The position numbers were made by a program, and so were the translations under genes. Below are positions 23,289-23,896 of a stretch of 23,896 bases of DNA, piece by piece. The stretch is from CAZOVB01 sp964583095. Lineage in GTDB: Bacteria > Planctomycetota > Phycisphaerae > SM23-33. The stretch lies in contig CAZOVB010000067.1 in the NCBI GenBank assembly GCA_964583095.1, positions 1 to 23,896 of the forward strand. The letters are read 5' to 3'. The notes under the pieces are model-generated. The model ran no database searches. It was not told the DNA's origin and worked only from the letters and a program-made list of their open reading frames with translations. How positions within the stretch are numbered: the stretch's first letter is position 1; every line of letters begins with the position of its first letter.

Positions 23289-23896
23289 CCGTTGCAGGCA
23301 AAACCGGTCACGTCAGCCTGGAAGCGCAGGATATCACCCACGTCCAGTCCACCACCCAGAAGAATCAGCCGGAGGGCTATGCGGGACTCGACGCCCGTGG
23401 CCGCCTGTCCCGCCGGGCCGCAACGGGAATCGCCTTCGGCGGGCCTGTTCGCCAGAACGTTTCGGTTCCGTCGGCTACCGGGACCACCCACACTCCCAGC
23501 ACCGCAGCCGAGATCATCACGGCGATCAACTCGGCCTCGGCCGGGGACCGCGTGAGCCTGCCCGCAGGCACGTTCGACTGCACCGCCACGGACCTTGAGC
23601 CCGCTGCGGGTGTTCAGATCGTGGGACAGGGGGTGGCCGCAACCGTCCTCCTGGGCCGTCTCAAGCTGGACGCTGCTGGAAGCTCCCAGGTCTCCTGGTT
23701 GGCGGAATTCACGTTGAACGTGAGCGGTGAAGATCTGTGGTGGCTCGCGCCGTGCGAATTCTGGTCCGGGACGTTCCGCTTGCTGCGGGTTCGAGTCACC
23801 GAGGCCGATGAGACAGGTGCCAATGCCCTGACGTTTGTGACATCCGACTCCAACCCGGTGGATGCGATCTGCTGGGAGTGCGAGGTCGATCACGCC
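23258..23896 (+). CDS. phage tail-fibre/pectate-lyase-like protein, 5' part
   Basis: The reading frame is open for 213 codons from ATG to the window edge, so the gene is incomplete. Residues 10-30 (ILTVAGKTGHVSLEAQDI) match the short GKTG-x-V-x-L-x-x-x-D-V element found at the start of many phage tail fibres and collar-linked adhesins. Residues about 80-213 begin a right-handed beta-helix of the pectate-lyase type: STAAEIITAINSASAGDRVSL, then PAGTFDCT, IVGQGVAATVLLG and a strand-rich stretch. Such parts often bind or cut host polysaccharide. The ATG has GGAG about eight bases upstream and overlaps the previous gene by 31 bases; a later start is less good. The role as fibre or depolymerase is inferred. 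Confidence 0.7.
   Translation, partial: MEATAIPPILTVAGKTGHVSLEAQDITHVQSTTQKNQPEGYAGLDARGRLSRRAATGIAFGGPVRQNVSVPSATGTTHTPSTAAEIITAINSASAGDRVSLPAGTFDCTATDLEPAAGVQIVGQGVAATVLLGRLKLDAAGSSQVSWLAEFTLNVSGEDLWWLAPCEFWSGTFRLLRVRVTEADETGANALTFVTSDSNPVDAICWECEVDHA

Larger units (their letters stand above)
16271..23896 (+). mobile_element. partial phage-like head/structural module
   Basis: A run of eight same-strand genes encodes terminase, portal, coiled-coil protein, capsid, second coiled-coil protein, two glycosylation-type proteins and a fibre-like protein, in the head-gene order expected of a tailed phage. The right end lies outside the window. On the left, the module begins directly at the terminase, next to host-type genes. 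I saw no integrase, repressor, small terminase or direct-repeat attachment site there, so the boundary is approximate. It may be a prophage, a remnant, or a gene-transfer-agent-like cluster. Confidence 0.8.

Overview
This is a GC-rich, gene-dense bacterial segment. The first 16.2 kb carries housekeeping genes. The last 7.6 kb is the head-assembly end of a tailed-phage-like structural module that runs off the right edge. I lean towards Planctomycetota (Phycisphaerae-like) because of gene style: a rho with a very long charged N-terminus next to coaE, a long atypical ThyX, and a terminase with a Cys-rich insert. This placement is an inference; there is no rRNA or other decisive marker. No tRNA, rRNA, CRISPR array or insertion sequence was seen. 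No stretch over 300 bases lacks a gene.

Region 1 (158-4226, plus strand): a fusion of a Ppx/GppA-type HD domain (metal-binding residues missing) with a CHAD domain; then a ROK sugar kinase fused to an Mth938-like domain; then a long variant of thymidylate synthase ThyX. Short GC hairpins without T-runs lie between them. Region 2 (4228-5465, minus): a xylose-isomerase-like TIM-barrel protein and, downstream of it, a small protein with two zf-TFIIB zinc ribbons. Region 3 (5675-7731, plus): a TPR lipoprotein overlapping a homocysteine S-methyltransferase-like gene. The intergenic region between regions 2 and 3 has a good promoter in each direction.

Region 4 (7749-12242, minus) reads bioF-like -> coaE -> rho -> HAD phosphatase, with bioF/coaE overlapping by 4 bases. 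Region 5 (12335-15538, plus) reads guaB -> small lipoprotein -> DAHP synthase; the last two overlap by 4 bases. A clear sigma70-type promoter precedes guaB. A minus-strand SRAP (YedK/HMCES-type) gene converges on the DAHP synthase gene with overlapping stop codons.

Region 6 (16271-23896, plus): large terminase, portal, a coiled-coil scaffold-like protein, major capsid protein, a second coiled-coil protein sharing the C-terminal motif of the first, an MptE/DUF115-like protein, a capsule-type (KpsS/KpsC-like) glycosyltransferase and the start of a fibre/pectate-lyase-like protein. The genes are closely packed, often overlapping. A duplicated 12-bp GC palindrome sits just after the capsid gene. 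No integrase, repressor or small terminase is visible on the left side.

The most interesting points are the duplicated scaffold-like genes flanking the capsid gene, the two glycosylation-type genes inside the virion operon, and the paired CHAD and ROK-Mth938 fusion genes.
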